Below, one piece after another: positions 46,201 to 58,028 of a stretch of DNA of 64,000 nucleotides (its first letter is position 1; every line of letters begins with the position of its first letter). The stretch is from Dillenia suffruticosa. Taxonomy: Eukaryota > Streptophyta > Magnoliopsida > Dilleniales > Dilleniaceae. Location of the stretch: the NCBI GenBank assembly GCA_033439265.1, contig JAVTVX010000005.1:2118001-2182000 (forward strand), in the 5' to 3' direction. A model generated the notes under the pieces. It did no database searches. It was not told where the DNA came from and was given only the letters and a program-made list of their open reading frames with translations. The position numbers and the translations under genes are program-made.

Positions 46201-47114
46201 CATCCCCTTCTATAAAAGCATTTGGCGCCAACATTTCTCTTTAAACCATTTCGTTTTACAATTAATACAATCAAAACGAGATGCTAAAAGGGTTCTTCAA
46301 ATACACATCATTTTGACAGGTTGCTAACTCCGCTAAACTCTGACAAATTCAACTTCCAAGGTGTCCGGAATCTGAAAGCTTTCTTACCTAAGAATGAGTC
46401 ACTATAAAATCCTTAACCATGTATGTCAATTCAAAGTACATCAACAACACAATATGCACATATTTCTGCACTCGACCATCGAAAAGATTACAGAACTCGG
46501 AACACACAAATCATGAAAAAGAATGGTTCCAATTTTTTGATAATAAATAGCATCAGTCACATAACAGAAACACATATTCAATTTCAATTATTAATACGCG
46601 ATAACACAATGAAAACAAACCAAAGACAGCTAAACGTTTCAAGAACAAAACAAAACTGAAAAATTAGGGCAAAGAACCAAAACACAAACCTTTCTTTTGG
46701 CGCATCGGAGACCGAAACAGGGACGTTCTCGGTCGAAGCCTGCTGCGACTGCGGCAACGGAGAAGAGAAATCGATCTCGCTGACATTGTCATTTCCATGC
46801 GCGACGAAATTGGGGGAAATGCGTGTCTGATGAGAATTGTGAAAATTAGGGTTTTGGTGAAAGAGCAACTGATCTTTGAGAGACTGGGTTTGAGGTGGCG
46901 GTGGTTGTGGCGGTGGTGGTTGAGGACGGAAAAGGAGAAAATGGCGGTTGATTTGGTTATGAATGAGATCAATCTTGTGAGAGAGATCGAACCCTAGTTT
47001 GGTCTCGAGCCGGTGAACGACGTCATTTATGGAGGAGAAAGGGAAGGAATTAGGGTTTGTATCACGGAGAAGAGAGTCTAATGCTTGTGCTATTTCTTGG
47101 TCGGAAACTACCAT
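43229..47114 (-). CDS. DEK_C and double SWIB/MDM2-domain protein, 5 exons, 339 aa
   Basis: Plant protein with an N-terminal DEK C-terminal-type helical domain and two SWIB (BAF60b) domains; relatives are nuclear and proposed to work in chromatin or transcription. Minus-strand exons are 47114-46690, 45548-45440, 45340-45169, 45093-44906 and 43354-43229 (1020 nt). MVVSDQEIAQALDSLLRDTN opens DEK_C (about 1-60), followed by a Pro/Gln-rich linker with PPPPQPPPPQ. SWIB 1 covers about 150-235 (GLNKVCGVSPALQAIVGQP, LWAYIRKNNLQDP, IICNDELRLVF). SWIB 2 covers about 262-339 (ISEALANFFGTSGREMMQSE, WDYIKSNHLEEPPNSMNIIC, ILERHHLYKRS). The final exon is 1.55 kb away, and that intron carries an RTE-type insertion. 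The start at 47114 is the first ATG and matches relatives that begin MVVSDQEIA. Confidence 0.93.
43975..44235 (+). repeat. Diverged tandem repeat of about 120 bp in the last SWIB-gene intron
   Basis: Two diverged units: one contains ATTTCCTGGACGCCGAGGTC, the other ATTTCCAGGATCCTGAGGTC, about 121 bp later, with similarity extending to a following GACC(C/T)TAAA. On the plus strand the second unit reads LPLPQDFQDPEVKPPPKRTL. It could be a decayed coding repeat or simple duplicated DNA. Confidence 0.55.
44702..44812 (-). mobile_element. RTE-type LINE / Au-SINE-like 3' end with 18-bp target-site duplication
   Basis: On the minus strand the element ends GGATCCATATAGCCGACTCC, then ATTTAGTGGGATAAAGGCTT, then GGTTGTTGTTGTT. 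This is the 3' end shared by plant RTE LINEs and Au-type SINEs, with a TTG tail instead of poly(A). It is flanked by AGAAATAA(t/c)ACAAACTCC-type direct repeats at 44684-44701 and 44813-44830 (18 bp, one mismatch). The 111-bp insert is 5'-truncated and lies in the last intron of the SWIB gene, in the same orientation as that gene. Confidence 0.85.
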
Positions 47115-47164
47115 TTTCACACCTTCATATATTAATAATAATAATTATCAACAGAAAAAAACGC

Positions 47165-47168
47165 GCGC

Positions 47169-47201
<33 letters not shown>

Positions 47202-47212
47202 CTCTGTGTGCG

Positions 47213-47243
<31 letters not shown>

Positions 47244-47335
47244 AACTCTCTCTCTCTCCCCCCCTCCTCTCTCTTTCTCTCTCCTCTTTCTTTCCCCTCC
47301 CTCTGTCTCTCTCCTCTTTTCATCTTTCTCTATCT
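47165..47335. repeat. CT-rich leader/promoter of the SWIB gene
   Basis: About 170 bp of interrupted CT and C/T-rich sequence (GA-rich in gene direction) starting about 50 nt upstream of the ATG. The Leu/Ser-repeat frames on it are artefacts. Confidence 0.85.
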
Positions 47336-47345
47336 CTTTGTTGTG

Positions 47346-50300
47346 AAATGACAAAACGGTACTTGCGAGATGGTGGAGTTGTTGAGGAAAGGATGTTTAC
47401 TAAATTCACCAATCGTGGCCTTCAATCGCCCTGATTGGGCTTTGCACCCTACGATGCCACGCCATTTACCAAACTCCCTGCTTGTTTGCATACAGTTCAC
47501 CTAAATTGGCATCAACAAAACCTTCCAAATTTGCACCATTGAAAGCGCAAATTGATTCCAAAAAAAAAAAAAAAAAAAAAACGCACTAAGAAATTATCAA
47601 AAGTTTAAATCTTAAATTTCACCCTAAGTGAAATAAATCCATATTTACCTAAACTATAAATCTATTTTTTGTGAGACTTTCTTTTAATAAGATATTATTT
47701 CAAATCAATAAATTAATCGAATTATAATTTTAATTAAAAATAAATATTTTAGTGTAGCGAGAGTTTAACAATAACTGGCAGTTCAAATACCGACAAAGAA
47801 AAAAAAAATGGGGGCTGAAGTGAGATACCATGTCACTACCTCGTGAAACCCTCAACCAGGATTTCATTTTAGAAAATGACTTGAAAAATCTCTGAACTCT
47901 CGTGTTTGAATGATGGATTCATTTTCTACGCGTAGGACTCTCTCTCTCTCTCTCTCTCTCTTCTTCTCCTTTCTATTTTCTCTCTCCTTCTCTTCCAAAA
48001 TTCTTTTCCCTCTCATGTGGATTGATCAATTTGTAATAGATCTGCTATATATTGATCAATCTCTGGCTCTCACTTTCTCGTTCTCTCTCTCTCAAACGAT
48101 CTCTTTCTCTCTCTTTATGTTTTTTTCTCTCAATTGAGTTCAATTTTGTTCCAAATAAAGAGTTCATCAAAAGAAAAGTAACAATCAATCAAACTCTATC
48201 ATTTTTTCTTCGCTTTTTCTTCTTTTTTTTCTCGCAATTGAATTCGAATTTGTCATAAATCAAAATCAATCAAGAGAGGAAAATGACTATTTGAGAGAGA
48301 TTGATCGATTATTTTCTCTCCCCATCAATTTGTGACTAATTGATCAAAATCAATTTAGAGAGCGTGATTGATCTACAATAAAATATTTTCTATAGACTAA
48401 TCAATCCGCCACAAATCAATCAAGGTGAGAGAGGGGGGAGAGAGTTTTAGGGGCAATTTGATCAATTTATCTATAGACAAATCCTACATCCCACCACATA
48501 CAAGAGTTTGTAAATTTTGAATTTTCAGACAGTTTTTTGTTGTTTTTCCTTTTTCTTAACTTTCTATAGTTAAGGCCTAAGTTCGTTTTCAGGGTTCCAT
48601 TCCAAATGTGCCTGCTCTTGAAGTTCCTTACGAGTGAGGGGACAAGTCGACTTGCTAAATATCATGGGATTGCACTTTCATGAACGTGCTGCTTACTTCG
48701 AACTAGGATATATAATTAGAAGCAAGACAAATTGAATAAAAAATAAATATAGTTTTTTACCTTAATATGGAAAGTTATTTGAAAACAGTCACTCTGATAA
48801 CTTTTTTATTTAGTATGCCAAGGATTTGCTCAAGTAAGCCTAGTCCCATTATAAATATAGATAATTAATTTTGTAGCTAATTTACGAGATATTAGTACGA
48901 TGATATATACATGAATATAATACTATAAAATCTTCTAACAACATTGGCATATTACATTAAAAAAAAAAAAAAAAATTGTACCACTATTTCTACCATAATT
49001 AATATACTATTCACTGTTTTCCAATTTTAAAAAACATGAGTAGAATCCTTCCTCTCAAAAATCAAAATTTGATGGTGGCCAAACTAATAGTAATAGAGGA
49101 TCTATTTCAATCAAAATTTCAAGTCAAAGTCTTGAAAATAGAAAAATTAGTGTCGGGAAAGGCAGCCTCTTAGTTGAGCTCTACGGTTATTTAGATTGGA
49201 TTAATCGAATTTTCTAATACCGATAATCAAATATCAAAAGTAAAAAAGAGGATCTGTTGTGAGGTTAGGGGAGAGCCCGCTTCGTGGTGAGTAGTAACAC
49301 TTGAGCTTTGTTCTTTAGATGCGTGATCTATGTCTCTATTATGTAATTTGTTATAAGTTTTTTATAGATGTAAATATATATATATATATATTTAATTTGA
49401 TATCTTGACTATTTTAAAAAGATAAAACTAGAATTAATGTTAAGAAGCTACCAATAACTTCCGATCAACCTCCGACGACTCCGTTCTCCGGTTCTTATCC
49501 ATAATTCATCTTTTCAAAATCTTTTTTTTTTCTTTTTATGAATAAAACCTATTCTTTTTAACATGTGTGGCGTTTATGATACCCTAGATTACATCTATAT
49601 CAAATTCTCACTCTGTGTATGTTTATTTAGACTTTAAAATCCAGTTACAGATTTTATTTATTTTTTAACCGGAGGGACAGTCGACCATCTTTTTTTTAAA
49701 AAAAAAAAAAAAGAAATTGCTTTGATATTTCCATATTCAAAACCTAATAATAAGCAAAAACCCGCATACCATTTTAGCATACAAGCCGATAATATTACTT
49801 CTACTTACTAGAACTATGTCTAATTGTTATCTAAGCAGGCTTTCTGAGTTTTGAAAATTCAGTTGTAATTAAAAGAAATTAGAGTGAAATGTGAGAATGA
49901 AAACTAAGAACACGACTACAATTATTTTCAACTTATAATTGTGGAGTGATGTCCTCCGGGCACATGCTGTTTCCTTGAATTTGGGTTGCTTCGTGATTAA
50001 GAAGAGGAAAGATGAGATTGATGGAGCTTGATAGCTTTATTGGTGTTATTGAATAATAATTGTATGGAGCTTTTGGGATGAAGACAAATATGTTAAAAGA
50101 ATCCTACATATAATCCTGTTATATCTGCAGGTATGATCCTCTTTTTAATTCAAAAATCTCTCCCTCTCTCTCTCTCTCTTCCTCTGTGGAATATTTTTCA
50201 TCGTTCAATATTCAAAATCATATTTTAATTAATTCGATTCGAATTACAATTAGGTTTCTTTTCAAAAGATTTCTTTCGATATCATTTTTTTATTTTCAAT

Positions 50301-50369
50301 ATTCGAATTCGAATTTTAATAAAGAAATCTAATATATTTTTTAAATCAAATATATGATCATTGCTAACT
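47346..50369. other. Intergenic between the SWIB and RhoGDI genes
   Basis: No gene recognised. It contains CT-rich patches (47940-47960, 48080-48130), a cluster of TTGATCAA-type palindromes at about 48020-48460, a SINE tail at about 49170-49245 (plus), an A-run at 49700-49712, and a SINE-like copy on the minus strand at about 50200-50350. Confidence 0.5.
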
Positions 50370-51693
<1,324 letters not shown>

Positions 51694-53959
51694 ATGGGTT
51701 TAGAGGGAAATAAAACTGAGGCGACAACCTCTGCAGGCCATGAAGATGATGAATCAGAGGAGAAACTGAGCAGACAGGTGAGTGAGTCTTCTCTTTATGG
51801 TACTGAGGATGAGGAATTTGAAGCCAATCTCCAATTGGGTCCCAAAGTCAGCCTCAAAGAAGAGCTTGAAAAGGACAAGGTTTGTGTTTTTCTTTTTGTT
51901 TTCTCATATTTGGAAGCAATTTACGTTTCTAAAAATTGTTTTTTCCATAAGTGCTGATTTTTTTTCCTTTTATTTGTTGGGCGATATGTTTTGTGGTGTC
52001 AGGATGATGAGAGCTTAAGGAGGTGGAAAGAACAGCTTCTTGGGAGTGTTGATGTCAATTCAGTGGGAGGTATGCGTTTCTTATGACCTAATTAGATTTT
52101 CTTATTTTCAATTCAAAACTGTCGGGAGATTGTGCATATTCTTGATCAATTACCTAGCAACTTCTTTATTTTCCGAATTCTGTTCTATTTATGATTTGAC
52201 GTTTTATAAGACAGAAATTCCTTAGTCCATTAATATGTTATGAACATTTTACTCTAATGACAAGAAGCAATTCTCAATTTAAGAGAGCCAACTCATTTTA
52301 ATCATGATAAAAAGAAAACATTATGTTTGGGTGAACTATTTGGCATGTTGGTCAAGATTATAGGCCTCTCACAGTTGTTGATGCTAAATCCATTATGCTA
52401 TGTTGCATTGTTTTTCCTCCTTGGATCGCCATTGTCAGTTTTTCTTATTGGGTTTTGGTTTCGTTTGTCTCAGATGATACTGTGCCATCTATATTTGCTA
52501 TTTCAAGGCCTGATGTTTGTCATTCTCTCTTATTGTAGAAACTAATGAGCCAGATGTTAAAATTTTAAGCATAACAATCTGCTCCGCTGGTAGGCCTGAC
52601 CTTGTTCTTCCCATCCCCGAGGCTGGGGACCCCAAAGGCTTGTGGTTTACCTTGAAAGAAGGTAGCAAATATAATCTGAAGATCACCTTTAAGGTCAGCA
52701 ACAACCTTGTTTCTGGTCTACGATACACCAATACGGTTTGGAAAACTGGTATCAAGGGTAATTACTCTACGCCCTTTTGTTTACATATCAACACACACAC
52801 AAATAAAAACCGGGGAGCAGGTCTTTTATCTTTTTTGATATAATCATTGGGAAAAGAAGAGATTTGATAACTTTGAGTAATATTGTTTGGTGTTATACTG
52901 TGTTATAGTTGACAGCACGAAGGAGATGCTTGGAACATTCAGTCCGCAAGCAGAGCCATATGTACACACTTTGCCAGAAGATAACACCCCATCTGGCATA
53001 CTTGCGAGGGGTTCATACTCCGCAAAATCAAAGGTGAATATACCTTCTTTTCAATTGCTTTATCCAACTTTTTATTTTTTGCAGTGCCCCCATTCTGTAT
53101 ATATGCATGAACAGAATTTACTTGACTTTTAACTTCAAACACTCGGAACTCCTGAAATTTATATTCTGTTTGTGGCATATTCATATGGTTTTCATGTTCC
53201 AAATAGAAACTAGGAGTACATAGAAAGGCCCAGAGTTTCAAGTTTTTCCTTGAAAGCAGCTTTCTGAAATAACTTTCAAAATAGTCCTTCATTGAAAAAT
53301 TCCTCCAAAAATCCAAAGTGCTTTTGTACATGCCTTAAGCTGAGCTTCAAGCTAGAAATCTAAAAGGACCAACTGAAGCTTCTTCTATATTTGAGTACCA
53401 CTTGTTTGAGCAGGGGAATCATTTTAGACTATGGTTCTTGGTAACTTGTGGCACTGCATGAGACTGTACCACTAAGTAACACCCCCACTCCCAAACATAA
53501 AAGGGGCACGTTCTTAAGTAAATGATTTTCTGTTCTTTGCTTTTGCTTTTTATTTTTTGTGGTCTTCTCTTACATTTACTGTGCTTTGTAGCCTGTCAGT
53601 GTATGAGATTCATGCATTTCCGAGGACTCCAAGAGGCAAGTCCTTTAGATATGTTCTCTAGTTTTTTCTTCTGCTTTGCTCTTGAGCTGTTCACTAGCAA
53701 ACAAGGTGATAAAAAATAGCTGATCAAGTTTTATATCCTATTTTGTTTCAACCTATTTGATCCTTTAGCCTGAATGCCAACGAATTAGACGTTGAAATTG
53801 AAAATTTTGTTGATCCCTTTAACTGCCCTATCTCGCAATCACCTACTGTTCATGTCCCTCACTTCTTTCTTCTGTTTTCAGTTTTATGATGATGACAACA
53901 AACGTTACTTGGAAATCAACTACACCTTCAGCATTCAGAAAGAGTGGGCAGCAACCTAA
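51694..53959 (+). CDS. Rho GDP-dissociation inhibitor (RhoGDI), 5 exons, 224 aa
   Basis: Cytosolic regulator that extracts prenylated ROP/RAC GTPases from membranes and holds them inactive; the Arabidopsis counterpart SCN1 keeps root-hair growth to one site. Exons: 51694-51879, 52003-52069, 52539-52757, 52909-53033 and 53882-53959 (675 nt). The first ~60 residues are acidic and Ser-rich (HEDDESEEKLSRQVSESSLY), as in plant RhoGDIs, then LGPKVSLKEELEKDKDDESL and RRWKEQLLGSVDVN form the GTPase-contacting helices. The immunoglobulin-like domain follows (WFTLKEGSKYNLKITFKVSN, VSGLRYTNTVWKTGIKVDST, LGTFSPQAEPY, RGSYSAKSKFYDDDNKRYLE), ending FSIQKEWAAT. The length is normal and the start is supported by the acidic N-terminus. 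The last intron (848 nt) is the longest. Confidence 0.94.
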
Positions 53960-54754
53960 AAAGTGCAGAATTTCGTGTACGTTCTATTTATCCCATCGAA
54001 TTCTGATTTTGCTACCGCTTACGTTGCAAAATGATATAGAACTAGAAAAACGAATTCGAGGAGAAGAAAGGGGAAGAACTATTGATATTTTTTTGGATGA
54101 TACAATTTAATAATAGATTTGGCTTCTCTTGTGCGAGTCAATCACTTTTCTGTATTTTTTATTTATCTTAGATTTTTTTTTTTCTCAAGCTTGCAAAATC
54201 AAGCCAGATATGGAAGGCTATTTTATCTGTTCTGAACTGCACTTGATGAGTCTTAGATAGGCCTTTTATATGTAAAGTGAAACTGCCAACTTTTTTCCTG
54301 TGGTGGACATGCTCCAATACTCTAAATGTCATCATTTTCTTTTCTGCAATATGTGTACTTATGCTGATTGCATCTTGGTGGATAAGTACTTTTATCCTTT
54401 TGTTCTCTTTTGGCCTACATATGAAGCCTATGTTTTGATGGAACCACCATTTGTGCCTTTTGTCATTCTTCCAGACACATTTTATGTACCTTATCTTCTA
54501 AATGGGAAGTCTAGGACTTTTGTCTCTGTCAAACCTCATTATATTTTGTTTTTGTGCCTTTAAGTAATCTTTTCGGGATCTGGTTACGGTCACATGCAAT
54601 GCCTATATTTGTTGTACAAAAGTTATTGTACTTACAAAGGTATGATATGGTATGAAATGAAACAACATATTACTTTTTATCGTGTTTATTTTGACCAAGA
54701 TTCTGTCAAAGGTGGTCCCAAAAAAAAAAAAAAGAAATTATTTTCATCAATATA
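53960..54754. other. RhoGDI 3' region
   Basis: Likely 3' UTR followed by AT-rich spacer. Short open frames here have no resemblance to known proteins. Confidence 0.45.
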
Positions 54755-54900
54755 GCGAGGATTTAATGATAGGATACTACACTCTCTTAATCAAGATTTT
54801 AAATTCGAATAATGAGAATGAAAAAATATGAGAGTTAATCTCTAAATCGAGTCTCATAATATTTAAATCGGATACTTATTAGTCAATAAAAAAAATAAAG
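54755..54900 (+). mobile_element. Degenerate tRNA-like SINE copy
   Basis: GCGAGGATTTAATGATAGGA, CTCTTAATCAAGATTTTAAA, TTCGAATAATGAGAATGAAA, GAGAGTTAATCTCTAAATCG, GAGTCTCATAATATTTAAAT, then CGGATACTTATTAGTCAATA and an A-rich tail. A well-preserved block order on the plus strand. Confidence 0.55.
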
Positions 54901-57355
54901 AAATTATTGTGAAAATAACCCTTATAAGTGAATTTTGTTCTTTACAAAAATGACCACCGGTATCTTTGTCCAAGTAGACGAAAAATCAATTTTACAACCA
55001 CCGGATCATAGTTCAATACGTGAAAATTAATTATGAAGGTATATCCCGGCTGCCGATTTTAATTATTTGACATTTCAGTGAAATTGTAGTGATCAGATCA
55101 TTCTAAAAATGATATTTATGACTTAGCTCAAATATTTTACAATAGAAATTATCATGGTTATTTTCATAAAAGTTTTCCATTTTGGTTGCTAAATCTCCCT
55201 TTTCAATGGGGGGGGGGGTAAGAAAATTTTTTTTTATGAAAGGAGGAGAGGGGTCTCGCTCCCCCTCCATGAACTACTTTCTCCATTACCTCGAGACTGG
55301 GGCACCATGGCACCATGGCTTTGTTCAATGACATCAGTCAATGACTTCTGGATGGTGAAAGATCAACTTACTTCATTAGAACGGATTTGAGTAAGCTAAA
55401 CTATGGTTGCTAGGGTGTCAAAAAAATCAGTCCTAATTTTGTCCCCACCGCCATGAATTTGTATTTTCTTTCTCAAAATTTTTCTTTATTTAACTTTTTG
55501 GCTACACTGTTTTATCAGGGAGTCTCTGCGTTGAAGGATGATTTTTTTTTTTTTTTTGATCGGGGGAAGGTGCATAGCAGAGAGAACAAAATATATGAGT
55601 GTGTTTGGTTACGAAAAATGTTCATAATCTTTTATATTTGAATTTTTTTATATTTTCTATCTTTAAAGAAAAAGGTAAAGAATTCAGAGAATTTTGAAAA
55701 ATATAGCCTTTATTTATAATGAAAAATAGTAGAAAATAACCCTAAAATTGTTTTTTATTTCTTTTTATAAATCGAAAAATCATATTTTATAATTTTTATT
55801 TTCTAAAATTGAAAAATAAATTATTTAAATACAGACTCATTTTTTAAAAAAAATACCCTTATTTTCTACAAGTAAACACACCCTATAATTTTAAAAAATA
55901 TGCTTCCATTTTTAATTTGTTTTCCTTCCATTTTTGTTAATTAATTATCTTAGATCTAAGAAGTCTCCGGATGGAAGGAGATGCGGTCTGATTGCACGTG
56001 ACGTGGGATGGGAATCGGAAGATGGGGCGGGGCAAAAGTCGGTTTGACCGGTGGGCCTTTGTCGGTTCAAGTTGAATTAACTCCAATTTTTTTGGGAAGA
56101 GCCAAATTTAATACAATAATATATTGTCCCCAAAATCATACCCCTACCCACTAATTTGAATTTTAATAATAATACACTTCTCAATCAGAATGTTGAAATC
56201 TTGAAGACAGTTTGCTTTCCAACATTCATCTTTTTCATTTTATAACCTTTTATTTTATTTATTTATTTTTCTTTTCTTAAAATATTAAAGTTTTTACAAA
56301 AATTTACATAAAAGACACGAAGAGCCTATATAAATAACAAAATATTAATTTATGCTGGTTCATCAAATTCTCTTAATTCTTCATGTGCTATAAAATCAAT
56401 CATAAATAATGTATCAAAAATTGAATAATATATCACCGACAAATAGAATCATATTTAAATTGTTTTCCTTAATGGGGTTATAAATAATTTTCTTTATCAT
56501 TTATATCTTCCTATTAATATGATAAAGTAATTATCATTTTTTTATTACTTTATAATAAACCAGTTATATCACAATTCAAAATACTAGCAATATTTCATAT
56601 CATTAGTGCAAAAATTTTAAATTTTGTAACAATGTGTTAAAAAAATAGTATTAAAAATATCAGAAATTTGAAAAATAAATTAAATTTTAATGTTTCTTTC
56701 TTTAAAAATGAGCTCCAATTAGTGAGATAAAATAAAAACCGAGAAAAATATATGCTTGTCGATACAGATGAGAAAGATATTTTTATCATTTAATCAGATT
56801 TAGAGTTTGACTTTCTTTAAATTTAGGAAAAACAATATTTAGAGATCTATTCCTATAAAATAAGTTTTATAACGATTAATTTGGATATATCAGGACGAAA
56901 TGTATACCAAAGTAATCCCATGGTCAAAATAAAAAAGAAAGAAAACAGAGGGCGTAGCGGCCACAAACAAAAGATTGAGGGCATTTTTGTCCAAAAAAAG
57001 TACGTCCGGAGTTTCCGAGTCTGGTAGTCGGTACGAAAGCCAAAGGGCCCTGCAGATGAGAATCGGGCACAGATCCAGAGGATAGAGGACAGTTGTTGAT
57101 TAACACGAGTCGTTGTTCGACGCAGAAGGCGAGTAGGCAAAGCAAAAGATACGCGCTGGAGTGGGTTAGGAGCAGTTTCAAAGACGTGTCATAGACAGTA
57201 AACTCTGGGTTGTCTCTCAGTCACAACGGGCCCGATCTACCCAAACCGTTTTCTCTCTCTCTCTTCTCTCGTTTGCTCCCCCACGAAGAAAACTCTATTC
57301 TTTCCTCATTTCTGTCACACTCTCCCTCTCTCTTTCTTTTTTGCTCTCCCCGCAA
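54901..57355. other. Intergenic between RhoGDI and fimbrin; fimbrin promoter on the right
   Basis: No gene recognised. It holds a G-run (55208-55217), adjacent CACGTG and ACGTGG elements at 55995-56006, and long AT-rich stretches. Near 57225-57290 a GGGCCC-containing segment and a CT-rich patch look like the fimbrin core promoter and leader. Confidence 0.45.
55995..56006. promoter_or_regulatory. Adjacent G-box and ABRE-like cores
   Basis: CACGTG directly followed by ACGTGG. Paired ACGT cores are typical bZIP/ABA-response sites, but this pair is 2 kb from the fimbrin start codon, so a function is only inferred. Confidence 0.25.
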
Positions 57356-58028
57356 GGTTTGTAGTTAATTCGATGGTTGGATTTTTTGATTTCTATGTTT
57401 GTGAAAGTGAATGGGCAATTGAAACTATATCTATCTCTGTGGGTGGGTTTTGTTTATTTCGATGTTTTCTCGTTTGGGTTGTGATTTTTCTTTTTCTTTT
57501 TCTTTTTTGGTAATTTTTGGTAAACCATATGGTATGTGGATACGTGTTTGATTCAATTGGATTTTAATGAGGTTTGGTGGTTTTTGGAAGTGATTGGCCA
57601 TGGGTGTAAACTCGTTTTTGTTTCTGGGTTTTGTGAATTTTGATGTTTCCTCATCTGGGTTTGGATTTTTTTGATTTGGTCTTTGAATAGTGTGATTCAT
57701 TGATTGATGTATGGTGTTTGTGTTGGTGTTTAATGCTTTTTATCAACTGCGCTTACTTGGGTTTTCTTGTTTTGATTGGACAGAGTTGGAGAGATTGGAG
57801 ATTGATGCAAGGTTAAATTATCTACATGCATGGTTTGTTTGATCTTATGTTTTGATTCTGTTTGTATATTTGGATCGTTTCTAATCCTGAAACGACTGTC
57901 AATTGATTCCCATTTGGCATTTTTCTGTTTTCCTTGTCCGGGAATTTAGATTGTTTAGTGAAGGACTGGTGTTAAGTGGCAGATTGGGAATTTTGACTGA
58001 GTTGGTGATTTGGTGACTTTGCTTTAAG
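57356..58028 (+). promoter_or_regulatory. Probable 5' UTR intron of fimbrin
   Basis: A CT-rich leader ends CCGCAAG|GTTTGTAG at 57356, a good donor. A T-rich, G/T-rich stretch follows, and acceptor-like AG sites occur at TTGGACAG (about 57783) and directly before the ATG (CTTTAAG at 58028). Leader introns are common in this gene class. The exact acceptor cannot be decided without transcripts. Confidence 0.4.

Noticed and set aside
47029..47434. Ser/Leu-rich and Arg/Glu-rich frames on both strands
   Set aside because: Products of the CT-rich leader of the SWIB gene.
53886..54110. Alternative frame across the last RhoGDI exon
   Set aside because: The correct frame (FYDDDNKRYLEINYTFSIQK) is conserved in RhoGDI and ends at 53959; the other frame is a shadow.
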